Part shown: positions 45,561-55,357 of the stretch, in pieces | Layout of the letters: each line of letters opens with the position of its first letter | Numbering within the stretch: position 1 is the first letter of the stretch | Origin: Nematopogon swammerdamellus | Lineage: Eukaryota; Arthropoda; Insecta; Lepidoptera; Adelidae | DNA length: 64,000 nt | Assembly: GCA_946902875.1 (NCBI GenBank) | Contig: OX336336.1 | Span: forward strand, 6,418,545 to 6,482,544 | Reading direction: 5' to 3' | Notes under the pieces: model-generated | Told to the model about the DNA's origin: nothing | The model's database searches: none | What the model saw: only the letters and a program-made list of their open reading frames with translations | Position numbers and translations under genes: made by a program

Positions 45561-46124
45561 CCTTAAGAGGAATCATATGGCAAAACAACCAAAATTGTAA
45601 AACTTCAAACAAAAATTTAATTCTGTGAAGTATGCACATAATATGAAAAAAAAAAAGTTTTATTTAAGTAGATAATATGTACTAAACACTGAAGCAGGCT
45701 TTTTAAATTTACAGTATTTTTTCATGGTGAAAAAAATTTCTGTTATTTAAATTTTAATTTCTTATGTCGAGCTAGTTCCATACTGGATAATTATTTTGAA
45801 ATAAAATTTACGTCATTGTATAGGGAATTTAATTTTCTAGGCACTAAAGCAGCATTATTTTAAATCGAACAGCTTTACTCACGGTTGCACTCCGAGCTTT
45901 GTGGCTCGACGTTTCGGGCCAAGCGTATGGCCCATCTCCATGAGTACTCTGCCAGGTTTGAAAAAAAGAAATCCTAATAATTTTAAACAAACAGAAACTA
46001 CAAAATTCACCATATAACATAAACTCGGGCACTGCGCTCGATTGCTCAGAGCCGTCGACTCGAGTTTTACAGTCACCGGAAGACAATTTTATATTTTCGC
46101 AGTACGACACAGGAACAATTTATA
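45561..46124. other. non-coding; a shared repeat block
   Basis: 45890-45965 ('GGCTCGACGTTTCGGGCCAA', 'GCGTATGGCCCATCTCCATG') recurs near 36385 and 28080. No gene. Confidence 0.4.
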
Positions 46125-46535
46125 AAAACCGGCCAAGTGCGAGTCGGACTCGCGCAGCGAGCTTTCCGCACCACAAAAAAAATTGAAAAAAAAACACGTT
46201 TCTTGTATGGGAGTTCCCATAAGTTTTTACTTTTTTTATTTTTTATTATTTGTTGTTATATCCGTCATAATAACACATATTCTGTGAAAATTTGAACGGG
46301 CTACCTAATACGGTTCAAGAGATACAGCCCTCGGACAGACGGACGGACGGACGGACAGACAGACAGACAGACGGCGTAGGCTTAGTAATAGGCTTCCCTA
46401 CGGGATACAGAAACCGAAAAACTATTAATTCTGAGAAGATGGGTGTGCCTACGACATACAGTACGACAGACAGACACCAGAGCGATCCCATAAGGGCACC
46501 TTTTTGGGTCACGCATTTTGCGATGGAGCCCTAAA
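46125..46535 (+). repeat. family B repeat, full length
   Basis: AAACCGGCCAAGTGCGAGTC, GGACTCGCGCAGCGAGCTTT, AT-rich middle, 'GAAAATTTGAACGGGCTACC', GACGG/GACA run (46334-46373), 'CGTAGGCTTAGTAATAGGC', and a further end with 'GCGATCCCATAAGGGCACC' and 'ATGGAGCCCTAAAAAG'. Confidence 0.75.
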
Positions 46536-46951
46536 AAGAAAAAGTCCTGTATTTTTTTTACTTTTAATGGCTAACATGGAAAAAGAGTTGTCAGAACTTC
46601 ACGCAAGCAGCTCTGTATAGAAAGCTAAAGTACCTATATACGAGCTGCTTGAACACACATTACTATGAATGATGACATTCGATTTGCATAAACGCCATTG
46701 AAGGCGCATGCGCTGTCAATGTTTAAAGCGTCTAGATTACTAGCAGTGGATAGCTCTTTAAGATTTTATTTCTTCTCGGTAATTACAGAGAGAAAATATA
46801 TCTTCTTCACTATTATAAACGGCAAAGTTTGTCTGTAACGGGTTAACGACTGAACCGACTTGAGTGTGAGTTTTGACTAGTATATCGAAAACTGGCATAT
46901 ATAGAGATGCTTGAAATAATTATCATGGCGCTATTCTTCCAAGAGACGAGC
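46536..46951. other. non-coding; possible Helitron 5' end
   Basis: 46801-46900 ('TCTTCTTCACTATTATAAAC', 'GGCAAAGTTTGTCTGTAACG') resembles the 5' part of lepidopteran Helitrons; no 3' end was found. Confidence 0.4.
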
Positions 46952-47688
46952 AGAATAAAAACCGGCCAAGTGCGAGTCGAACTCGCGCACCGAGGGTTCC
47001 GTATCGCCATGTCATGGTCAGCGACACTCACGCCATCTATGTATTAATTAGTTAAAATGCTTAATACTCTTTTCGGTAGATGGTGCGCATACACTTTTTA
47101 GTTTCTTCTATGGGAACCCCCGCGAATTTTTTACTTTTTCTTATTTTTATTATTTGTTTATATCGGCCATGATAACACATATTCTGTGAAAATTTCAACG
47201 GGCTATCTATTACGGTTCAAGAGATACAGCCCTCGGACAGACAGACAGACAGATGTCAGCCTCGATAGCTCAGTGGTGCAGACAGTCGTCGACTGTCGCT
47301 ATTGATTGTTAAGCAACGCTGGGCGTGGTCAGTACTTGGATGGGTGACCGCTCGACCGTTGGAGGCTGACCGTGGTTCGGATTTCACGTTAAACTGTAGA
47401 TCCCTTCCCTTCTTACTTTACTCGGTGGTAGGGTTCAACCCACCCGGGTTGGTGCCACAGCACTGAATGAAACGTCGGTCGAAACGGCTATGTAAGGCCG
47501 TTCCGTTCAGTCTAGCCGGCTCGATCGAAGGGAAGCACTGACATGGCACCTAGTTCACCCGGATTTATGGGCTGACATCACGGATGTTGTAGGTGATGTA
47601 GCCAACCGTGTCAGTTTCCATAAAAAAAAGACAGACAGACGGTGTAGACTTAGTAATAGGGTTCCGTACCATACGGAACGCTAAAAAT
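46952..47688 (+). repeat. family B repeat split by a SINE
   Basis: The first part (46952-47254) runs from AAAACCGGCCAAGTGCGAGT to the GACA run; the second part (47630-47688) resumes with GACAGACAGACGGTGTAGAC, 'TTAGTAATAGGGTTCCGTAC' and CTAAAAAT. Between them lies the 5S/tRNA SINE. So the SINE landed in the GACA run of an existing family B copy. Confidence 0.85.
47255..47629 (+). mobile_element. chimeric 5S/tRNA-type SINE, complete copy
   Basis: It begins GTCAGCCTCGATAGCTCAGT (A-box-like TAGCTCAGTGG). A 5S rRNA-derived core follows (GTTAAGCAACGCTGGGCGTG, 'GTCAGTACTTGGATGGGTGA', CCGCTCGACC), then GGAGGCTGACC and a B-box-like GGTTCGGATTTC. The body has 'CGGTGGTAGGGTTCAACCC', 'CGTCGGTCGAAACGGCTATG', 'GAAGGGAAGCACTGACATGG', and it ends 'GTGTCAGTTTCCATAAAAA'. 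GACAGACAGA occurs on both sides, consistent with a target duplication inside a microsatellite. Confidence 0.9.
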
Positions 47689-48497
47689 GTACGATGGAAA
47701 TGTTGCATTTAGTACAAAGTCCCGTACTAGCATTTATCTAACTCCTCAGCATAATTCAGAATCCAAACCGGACAATGACGGCGAGCTGAGCCGCTGCTGG
47801 GGCAAACTAGCCAGCTTATAATGAAGCCCCAGTGTGGACTAACATTATCACAGGCTTTATTCCTGGATGGACTATTATTCTGGGCGCACCGACAGGAAAT
47901 GCTCTCCTTCGCCTCATTAAGGCATCGACTGCACTCTGCGTTGTATTTGCATTAAAAAAAAACAAAATTAGTTCATAAAATGCGTTGCTCTAATCACGTG
48001 CACAATAGGTTGAATGTATAAAATGCACTATCCTGGGAAGAGATTCGCCTTAATGAGACCTTAGGAGTTTTATGATCTGGCTCCATAGTAATTATCTATG
48101 GTTGGCGCTCACTTTTAATTGATTCTAAAATGTTTCTGAGCACTACACTCGTGTAATAACGCAGTATAAGCTCATACACTGCTTAATTGTAAATTGAATA
48201 CTGCAACTAGGAGTTATTCTGCCCTCCTTAATGTAGGTATTAGGTCGTATCTGCCAAAATGCTATTTTGTAGGAGCAGCAAATACGTGTTTAATTTTCTG
48301 CTAACTTACTTGTTCTTATTTATCAAAAATTATAAAAATACTACTGTGTAGTATGTTAATTGTAATTTTTTTCTCATTTACAGTTTCTTGAAAATCTTAG
48401 CGGATGACCTGAAAAATGTAGTTACAACCTTTTATTGTATCATTAGAAAAGTATGATAGATTTTGTTGAGTTGGTGACCCTAGGTAAAAAAGTCACA
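47689..48497. other. non-coding, no gene seen
   Basis: No gene or repeat recognised. Confidence 0.35.
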
Positions 48498-49289
48498 TCT
48501 ATACATAATAAAATCGTAGAGGTAAGAAAGTCTGTACATTGAATGTATTCGGAAAAAAAACTAACCAGGGTGGCTTAAAATGAGATACTGAACATGTTAG
48601 AACAGTTTTTAAAATTTTTGTTTGTTTGTTTGTTTGTCTGTACGCGCATCACGCAAAAACCACCGAACGGAATTAGACGAAACTTTGTATAGTGGCAGTT
48701 TATATGCCGGGTTAACATAATACGTAAAAAAAAATTACAAAAATAAAAAAAAAATTACAATTATAAACATTATTGCGCGTTTAAAATCACGTAGTCCAAA
48801 GTACATAATTATATCTTGAGAACTGGCAGCAAATACAATTTGAATAAAATATTCATTCGAAATTAAATAAGTAGATACAACGAAAATGACAGTTCTTCTT
48901 TTTTATAACTTGAACACAATAGTCTATACATATCTATTCTTTCTATACTTATCATAAAATCGTAAATGCAAAAATTTCTATTTGTACGCGCATCTCGCAA
49001 AAACCACTGAACGGAATTTGACGAAACTTTTTATAGTGACAGTGTATATCCCGGATGAACATAATAATTAAAAAATATAATAAAAATCACGTAATAAAAA
49101 GTAAAGGTAAAAAACAATTTTAAATGTCATGTTGACAACGGAGAACTGTCATCTCGACGTGAGCTGGCCGGTGACAAATTGTTTGATAAATAAAAATAAT
49201 AATTGAAAGTCGAAGTTATGTCGCTGTCATTGGTGCAATAAAATTTATATATCTGTTGCCCGCGGCTTCGCTCGCGTGAAATTCGTATT

Positions 49290-50110
49290 TCAAAAAAAGA
49301 AAGTAAGTAACTAAAGGCGGGCCCGAAGGCGGATCTGCGCCACGTAAACGATATTCTTTCTCGATGAAAGTAACTAAGGGCGAGGCGGAAGGCGGAGCTG
49401 AGTTCAGGAAGAAGAAAAACATTCTTGAAGAAAGTAAGTAACTAAGGACGAGGCCGAAGGCCGAGCTCTATTCTGGAAGACCATAAACCTTCTCGAACAA
49501 AGTAAGTAACTATAGGCGAGGCCGCAGGCCGAGCTGCGTTCAGGAAGAAGCTAAACCATCTTGAAGAAAGTAAGTAATTAAGGCGAGGCCGAAGGCCGAG
49601 CTACGTTCTGATAATTGAAAAACCATCTCGAAGAAAGCAAGTAACTAAGGGCGAGTCCGAAGGCCGAGCTGCGTTCAGGAAGAAGCTAAACCATCTTGAA
49701 GAAAGTAAGTAACTAAGGTGAGGCCGAAGGCCGAGCTACGTTCTGATAATTGAAAAACCATCTCGAAGAAAGCAAGTAACTAAGGGCGATGCCGAAGGCC
49801 GAGCTGCGTTCAGGAAGAAGCTAAACCATCTTGAAGAAAGTAATTAACTAAGGGCGAGGCCGAAGGCCGTGCTCTATTCGGGAAGACCATAAACCATCTC
49901 GAAGAAAGCAAGTAACTAAGGGCGAGGCCGTAGGCCGAGCTGCGTACAGGAAGAAGGTAAACATTTTTGAAGAAAGTAAGTAACTAAGGCGAGGCCGAAG
50001 GCCGAGCTTCGTTCTGACAAATGATAAACCATCTCGAAGAAAGCAAGTAACTAAGGGCGAGGCCGAAGGCCGAGCTGCGTTCAGGAAGAAGCTAAACCAT
50101 CTCGAATAAA
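49290..50110. repeat. tandem array of about 68-bp units in the left Helitron
   Basis: About a dozen units, each with AGTAAGTAACTAAGGGCGAG, 'GCCGAAGGCCGAGCTGCGTT' and 'CAGGAAGAAGCTAAACCATC' or close variants, spaced 67-68 bases. GGCCGAAGGCC is itself a hairpin. Two alternating subtypes (ending AAGAAGCTAAACC or TAATTGAAAAACC) suggest that pairs of units were amplified together. Confidence 0.9.
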
Positions 50111-50157
50111 GTTAATTAATATTAAGATTGAGTTAATTTAATTTAAATTTTATTATA

Positions 50158-50625
50158 AAGTCCACGCTTCTAACGGCAAATATACCGTGCATCCTAGAAC
50201 CTCGTGGTTATTCCCGGCTGGATGGCAAGAGGCCCGATGCTATCACCTTAGTGCCATGGACTAAGGGTAGTTCTTTGATGTGGGACGCCACTTTTGTTCT
50301 CACATTGGCTCCAAGTCACGTTAGGACATCTTCAAGAGCGGCTGGCGCGGCCGAGGCTGGGGCGGAGAGCCTCAAACGCAGCAAATATAGAAATATAATT
50401 CAAGATTTCGAATTTGTTGCGTTTGCGGTTGAAACCCTCGGTCCGTGGAGCAGTGAAGCCAAAAGAGGCTTGAGCCTCTGCTGGTTGACGCAACTGGTGT
50501 CCCGCCATCAAGGGCTTATGTACTGCATTCAAAGGGTAAGCCTTGCCATCCAGCGGGGTAATGCCGCAAGTGCTCTAAGAACATTTGAAAATGCCCGTTT
50601 TGATAGTTATTTTAATGTTTGTTAG
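50158..50625 (+). CDS. captured C-terminal protein fragment in Helitron, left copy
   Basis: The open frame with an ATG runs 50251-50625 (124 codons), but the same frame and the protein similarity extend upstream to about 50158 (IPCILEPRGYSRLDGKRPDA, then ITLVPW). Visible motifs in order are DGKRPD, LVPW, LMWDAT, LAPSH, RAAGAAEAGAESLKRSKY, FVAFAVETLGPW and LAIQRGNAAS. From memory this is the C-terminal part of a widespread, uncharacterised animal protein family with the pattern DGKRPDG.TL.PW..G..L.WD.T..DT.APSH...K..KY...F.P.AVETLG...QRGNAAS, often near reverse transcriptases. The N-terminal part is missing and there is no sign of the family's upstream domains, so it is likely a gene fragment picked up by the Helitron. 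The translation is identical in the two copies. Confidence 0.7.
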   Translation, partial: KSTLLTANIPCILEPRGYSRLDGKRPDAITLVPWTKGSSLMWDATFVLTLAPSHVRTSSRAAGAAEAGAESLKRSKYRNIIQDFEFVAFAVETLGPWSSEAKRGLSLCWLTQLVSRHQGLMYCIQRVSLAIQRGNAASALRTFENARFDSYFNVC

Positions 50626-50699
50626 GTAGGTTTAATTCTTTAGTTATTAATATTACTTTTTTATTTTTATGAAATAAATGGATTGAGTAAACGATATCG

Positions 50700-51030
50700 T
50701 ATTCTATCGAAGAAAGGAAGTCTTTAAGGGTGAGGTCCGAAGGCGGAAGAGGGTTTTTGGTTTACGTGAACGCAGCTCGGCCTTCGGCCTCGCACTTAGT
50801 TCCTTCCTTTCTTCCAGAAGGTTTATCGTCTTCCTGAACGCAGCTCGGCCTTCGGCCTCGCCCTTACTTACTTCCTTTATTTGAGAAAGGTTTATCGTTT
50901 ACCTGAAAGCAGCTCGGCCTTCGGCCTCGCCCTTAGTTAGTTACTTTCTTTAAGAAGGTTTATCGATTACCTGAACGCAGCTCGCCCTTCGGCCTCGCCC
51001 TTAGTTACTTACATTCTTCTTTGGAATACG
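50700..51030. repeat. second, oppositely oriented array in the left Helitron
   Basis: Four to five units of 'GAACGCAGCTCGGCCTTCGG' CCTCGCCCTTAGTTAC, the reverse complement of the array units at 49290-50110. The captured ORF therefore sits between inverted arrays. Confidence 0.85.
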
Positions 51031-51064
51031 AATTTCACGCGAGCGGAGCCGCGGGCTCAGCTAG

Positions 51065-51985
51065 TCTACAATAAATGACAGGTCTTACGTATTATATAAA
51101 TTAAGAAGAGACTGTCCAAAAGTCACAATTGGTTTTGGTTTGCTCGGCGGTTGTATATTTATTCCAATAACAATAGATGGAATTTAGCAAAATAATACCA
51201 AGAATAAAAGTCGTAACTGCTTCGTAAAAGACAACATGAAGACGATTTTATTAACGGGAATCATCATATAAGTTATTTTCTTATGATTTAGACGCTATAA
51301 TGAATTTTATGTCTTTTTCACGGGGTACGTTATGAAGAGGGCTACTCAAATATGTAATTTATCAAAAATACCTAAAATTCTCAGATACGATTTTTACATT
51401 AAGGAGCGCAGACTTATGTTGTTTTTATTGAGAAATATTTTTTATGAAAACATTTCATATTATACAATTTTTCCGTACTGCCCGTATACTACTGACTCGA
51501 TTATGAGATATTTTTGACATTTCATTGCGTACAAGGTACAAGTAAGCAAATATTTGTATGGAGAAAAGTTGCAGCGCCTCTAGCTGGCCAGTTGGTTCTA
51601 AAATTGCCATACAAATATTTATTTCAGCACATTACCTGTACGAAACGAAATGTCAAAAAAATCTGATAATCTGGTCTACTAGTACCAGTAAGAGAACTAA
51701 CTTGAAAATCTTTTTTTGGATCTATGAGTCTAACTATCAATTTGCGGTTTATCGGATAATTTTCATTTATTTCCCTCTTTGATTGTCGATAAAATAAATA
51801 CAACACCTTTTAAATAATTTATTTTACGTATGTTCATGATAAATGCGAGTAGAAAGACGTAGTTTAATACCCTAAGGCGTTAATTAACAGTAGGCCAAGC
51901 ACAGAACAGCGATCGGCGGTCGTCTTCCCCCACCCGCAGCTCTGTGAGTGAGGCCAACTCAAGTTTATGATTCTCACTGATTGCA
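51065..51985. other. non-coding, no gene seen
   Basis: No gene. The stretch 51890-51960 ('CACAGAACAGCGATCGGCGG') is a repeat also seen inverted near 26190 and direct near 20210. Confidence 0.4.
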
Positions 51986-51987
51986 TT

Positions 51988-53020
51988 TGTTAGGGTTTCG
52001 TACCTCAAAAGTGAAAAAAAGATACTCTTATTTATAGGGTCACTCTTGTGTCTGTCTGTGTGTCCGGCTGTCACAGCGAATTTTTTCCTAATCTACTCAA
52101 CGAAAAAAGTTGAAATTTGGTACCATATACAGGGTGTTCGGCACATCGACCGACAAAATTTTTTTGTAGGTACGTGGGGTCATTTGCAACGTTTTGACCC
52201 ATGATACCTTGTGTCAGATGTCACGTGGTATCGACATACGATTTTTTATTTTTATTTTTGAAAATTACCAAAATCACAGCTATAAACCCTTTTTTGTTGT
52301 TTAGACAGAACAGAACGACAACACGGGCACTAGCTTCCCATATTGAGAGCTTTTTCGGGAGAATTTTCAAATTTAGAATATGTACCGGTCGCGCGGGCAC
52401 TCTTGCAAATTATCCCTAATTTTGTCGTTCTGTTCTGTCTCTGTGCCTAATTTTGGCCACATAGTGAATTATTTGTATGACATATGGTATACCGTTGGAA
52501 AGGGCGTAAACTAGCGAACTTTTTAAAAATGAAGCTTTCATTTGGTGTCAGTTTTTTTTCAAATGAATTAAGAAATTAAGATTCTGTTATATTTTTACTC
52601 GTTCTCGGGACTTTGGGAGGCCATAAGACCTTTTCATGATATTAATTTCATCAAATAATATTTTTTCTAGAACAAGGATACATCGTAAAATTCAATCGTG
52701 CTGATAAAATCATAAACAAAAAAGTTACAAGGGTTTAAAACTGGGATTTTGGTAATTTTCAAAAATTAAGAAAAACAATCGTATCTCGATACCACGTGAC
52801 ATCTGGCAAAAGGTATCATGGGTCAAAACATTGCAAATGACCCCACTTACCAACAAAAAAATTTTGTCGGTCGATGTGCCGAACACTCTGTATAGATAGA
52901 GTTTGATGACCCCATCACGAACGTATACCTTATCTTCCTAAGCCCTAAAGTTCTCCCTGAAAAACGGAATGGTACGAAACCCTTTCCACGCGTGTTCGAC
53001 TCGCACTTGACCACTTTTTT
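51988..53020 (-). repeat. family B repeat, long form, split by a MITE
   Basis: On the + strand it runs from 'GGGTTTCGTACCTCAAAAGT' through TGTGTCTGTCTGTGTGTCCG to 'GTGTTCGACTCGCACTTGAC' CACTTTTTTC. In the reverse direction this is the family B start (AAAGTGGTCAAGTGCGAGTC). The MITE at 52130-52890 interrupts it. Confidence 0.7.
52130..52890. mobile_element. MITE with 165-bp inverted ends, TATA flanks
   Basis: The left end CAGGGTGTTCGGCACATCGA and the right end (reverse complement CAGAGTGTTCGGCACATCGA) continue to match for about 165 bases with roughly one change in ten. TATA lies on both outer sides (52126-52129, 52891-52894) and may be the target duplication. No transposase is present. Inside, AGACAGAACAGAACGACAA (52304-52322) has an exact reverse complement at 52423-52441. 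I cannot name the superfamily. Confidence 0.85.
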
Positions 53021-53993
53021 CAATTTACGTTTGTTTCATCTAACATTTTTTGTGGGGTTTAAAATGGAATGGAGTTTAATAAAAACGCACCGTCGTCAGT
53101 TCGTTTCTGCGAAGCTTTAATTGGTCATTTCGCTTCAGCAGGACGTGCTCTTTGATTTGTGGCCGAGGTTTGCTGTCGATTTAGTAAGGCATTTTTTTAA
53201 TTTTACTTAGATTCCTTGCCCTGGTATCTAAATTAGGAGAACACATTAAAAATAACTTCATGAATCGATTTTTTTTTTCACAAAATAAACTGAAAACTTA
53301 AAATACTTATCTTTCGCGAATTTTGTTTTAATGACTAACAATATAATTTCATTCTTCATATGTTAATTCCAATTCAAGTTCAAAATATTTTATTCTATTT
53401 TCGTTAGTATTTTATTTTCGTTCGTGTACTTACATTGTAAGTATACCAACGAAAATAAAATAATTATATGAAGTAAAAATAAATGGGTATCAGGCACAGC
53501 TTATGTCTCTCCATAACCGGGAAGAGAGTGATTTTAAGCCTGACCCCTAAACAAGTTATACACATGCAGGTGTTGTTCTAGAGGTGTTAAAATGTCTCTT
53601 AAACCGGCCACTTCTAACTGAACGTGGGCAGTTTAAATAAATTTAACTTCGCGCAAACCTTTCTATCGAACTCCCTCGATCTAAGTATAATGAGAAGGGA
53701 CCGCAGGCTCGGCTTATCTCGAATGTGCATTTGCAAGTAAATTGCCCTCCGCGGGGTTCGAACGGCGGCACCGCGGGGCCGAAGGTTCGTATCTCGCCAC
53801 TGCGCCGGCGCCGCCGGTACGCCACCTTTGTTTAGTTAGACCAAGTTTTAGTTCAGAATTCAGACCGGTCTAACGAGGAGTTCCGATTATGTGGATTTAT
53901 TTATTTGGCCCGCGGCTGTCCGGTCGAAGGGACCTCAGAGGTCAACATTCAGATTCCTGTCGCATTGGCGTATTATTTATCTTAGGCACAAGA
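53021..53993. other. non-coding with a short hairpin
   Basis: TATTTTATTTTCGTT at 53408-53422 has its exact reverse complement at 53448-53462. The stretch 53640-53820 is GC-richer but has no supported exon. Confidence 0.4.
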
Positions 53994-54400
53994 GCGGCGG
54001 GTGGCCGAGTGCTTTGGGCATCGGCTTCTCATGCGAGAGGCCCGAGGTTCGAATCCGGTCGGCGTGTACCAATGAGTTTTTTCTGACGGAAAAATTTAGG
54101 TACATGCATACCTATACCTGCTGCTTCACCGTTCGGAACCTGTGTAAAACTGTAGGTCCCTTCCCTTGCCCCTTAATAGGTGGTAGGCTCAAATTGTAGC
54201 CGACTGGGTTGGTACCACCGTACTTGATGTAAGATGGCCGCATAACAGCCTCGGTTGTGTTCTCCTCTAGTCCAGTATAGCCAGCAATCCAGGGAAGTCT
54301 CCGGTATGGCACTAACCTACTCGGAGGTGATATTGGCTGGTCGTAGCATGTGCTTTGGCCCCTCCGACTCAACAACCCATACCGGATTACATAAAAAAAA
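53994..54400 (+). mobile_element. tRNA-derived SINE, full length
   Basis: GCGGCGGGTGGCCGAGTGCT (A box TGGCCGAGTGC), 'CATCGGCTTCTCATGCGAGA', B box GGTTCGAATCC at about 54046, family body, and end 'CATACCGGATTACATAAAAA'. The best preserved copy with 13135. Confidence 0.9.
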
Positions 54401-54640
54401 TTGTTTTAATTTGCACACAACGTTTATGAAATGTATTTGTTTTAACTAGATGAAGTGTGGCGGTTTGTATGTACGCGTCACAACTTCGTATAAAGTAGGT
54501 ACAATGAGCTGTAATGCAGGATAACTGCTATCCATAATGATATAACCTGCACTGATCACTAATAACCTGTGATGAACTCGTAGGAGAAAATCGAACTGTT
54601 GTGTCTTTTATTTATATACTTTGTGTTAACCTCTGACATA
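54401..54640. other. non-coding gap
   Basis: Nothing recognised. Confidence 0.3.
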
Positions 54641-55042
54641 CGTTCAGTGATCATAGGGTGAACTTACGAGATTAATTGTATGTAACGTAAGATGTATATA
54701 CTCGTAGAATGACGTAGACACATTGTAACATAAGGTGAACTGTATCAGATATTAATTGTAACACAAGACGAATGTGTCATAAGATGAACTGTATCACACG
54801 TTCAGTGCAACACAAGATGAATGTATCGTAAGATGAACTGTACATGTTCAGTGTAACACAAAATTAATGTAACGTAAGATGAACTCTATCACATGTTCAT
54901 TTCATCACAAGATGAATGTAACGTAAGATGAACTCTATCACATGTTCATTTCATCACAAGATGAACGTAACATAAGATGAACTCTATGACATGTTCATTT
55001 TATCACAAGATGAACGTAATGAACTGTAACGCAGAATGAAGT
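54641..55042. repeat. minisatellite of about 48 bp just before the PAN exon
   Basis: Units with 'CACAAGATGAATGTAACGTA', AGATGAACTCTATCACATGT and TCATTTCAT are repeated about seven times with increasing similarity towards the exon. The array stops 20 bases before the splice acceptor at 55062. Confidence 0.85.
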
Positions 55043-55062
55043 AACGTGTTTGTTTGTTGCAG

Positions 55063-55153
55063 CTTCGTGCTGAACCCGCTGACGCCGGTGCAGGAGACGC
55101 GCTGCTTGCTGCAGAACGACACGCAGGCTAACAACCCCAACGCGGCGCCGCAG
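55063..55153 (+). CDS. PAN-domain protein, third coding exon
   Basis: Acceptor TTTGTTTGTTGCAG and donor GTTCGT at 55154. The first base completes the Ser codon left open at 15750, giving SFVLNPLTPVQETRCLLQND and TQANNPNAAPQ, 31 codons, ending in phase 0. F-S-F after the Cys-rich helix and the following Cys (TRCLLQND) continue the PAN/apple domain. The GC-rich wobble positions contrast with the AT-rich surroundings, as expected of a coding exon. It is flanked by the minisatellite on the left and, 204 bases to the right, by an inverted Helitron. The gene has no stop here and must continue beyond the window. Confidence 0.88.
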
Positions 55154-55357
55154 GTTCGTACAACAACCACAACTTCATATCCACATTTTGTATGGAGACG
55201 AGCGCTGGAAAAAGTCCGATACAATAATATCAAAATGTAAACAAATAGATGAGGTAAGAACTAATAGCACTCGCTTTTCTCACCTTTTGCATGTGCCTGC
55301 AACCAGAACCAAAATGGCACAACGATTTAGAATGTTTCTCGCTCCTTTTATATACAA
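55154..55357 (+). other. start of the next PAN intron
   Basis: Follows donor GTTCGT. No exon is seen downstream to the end of the window, so this intron is at least 8.8 kb. Confidence 0.6.

Larger units (their letters stand above)
48498..51064 (+). mobile_element. Helitron, left copy of an inverted pair
   Basis: The 5' end is TCTATACATAATAAAATCGT after a host A (48497); the 3' end is 'CACGCGAGCGGAGCCGCGGG', CTCAG and CTAG (51061-51064) before a host T, exactly the A^T insertion of Helitrons without target duplication. No Rep/helicase is encoded, so it is non-autonomous. A second Helitron 5'-like end (TCTATACTTATCATAAAATC) lies at 48942, and a reversed, damaged 3' end at about 49250-49290. 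Inside are a 68-bp tandem array, the captured ORF at 50158-50625, and a second array in opposite orientation. The right copy (55358-57861) is almost identical. Confidence 0.9.
15751..55062 (+). other. very long intron of the PAN gene (about 39.3 kb)
   Basis: It runs from donor GTAAAC at 15751 to the acceptor TTTGTTTGTTGCAG ending at 55062. The two flanking exons complete one Ser codon (AG|C) and continue the PAN domain, so they belong together. No intervening exon that would keep the frame was recognised, though a short alternative exon could be missed. The intron is filled with transposon fragments listed below. Confidence 0.75.

Noticed and set aside
47306..47352. 5S rRNA gene
   Set aside because: Only the internal control region is present, within a dispersed SINE, and the 5S ends are missing.
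49216..49422. 68-codon frames at the Helitron inner end (also 56932-57138)
   Set aside because: They translate the reversed 3' hairpin and array units; the two are the same repeat and not a gene.
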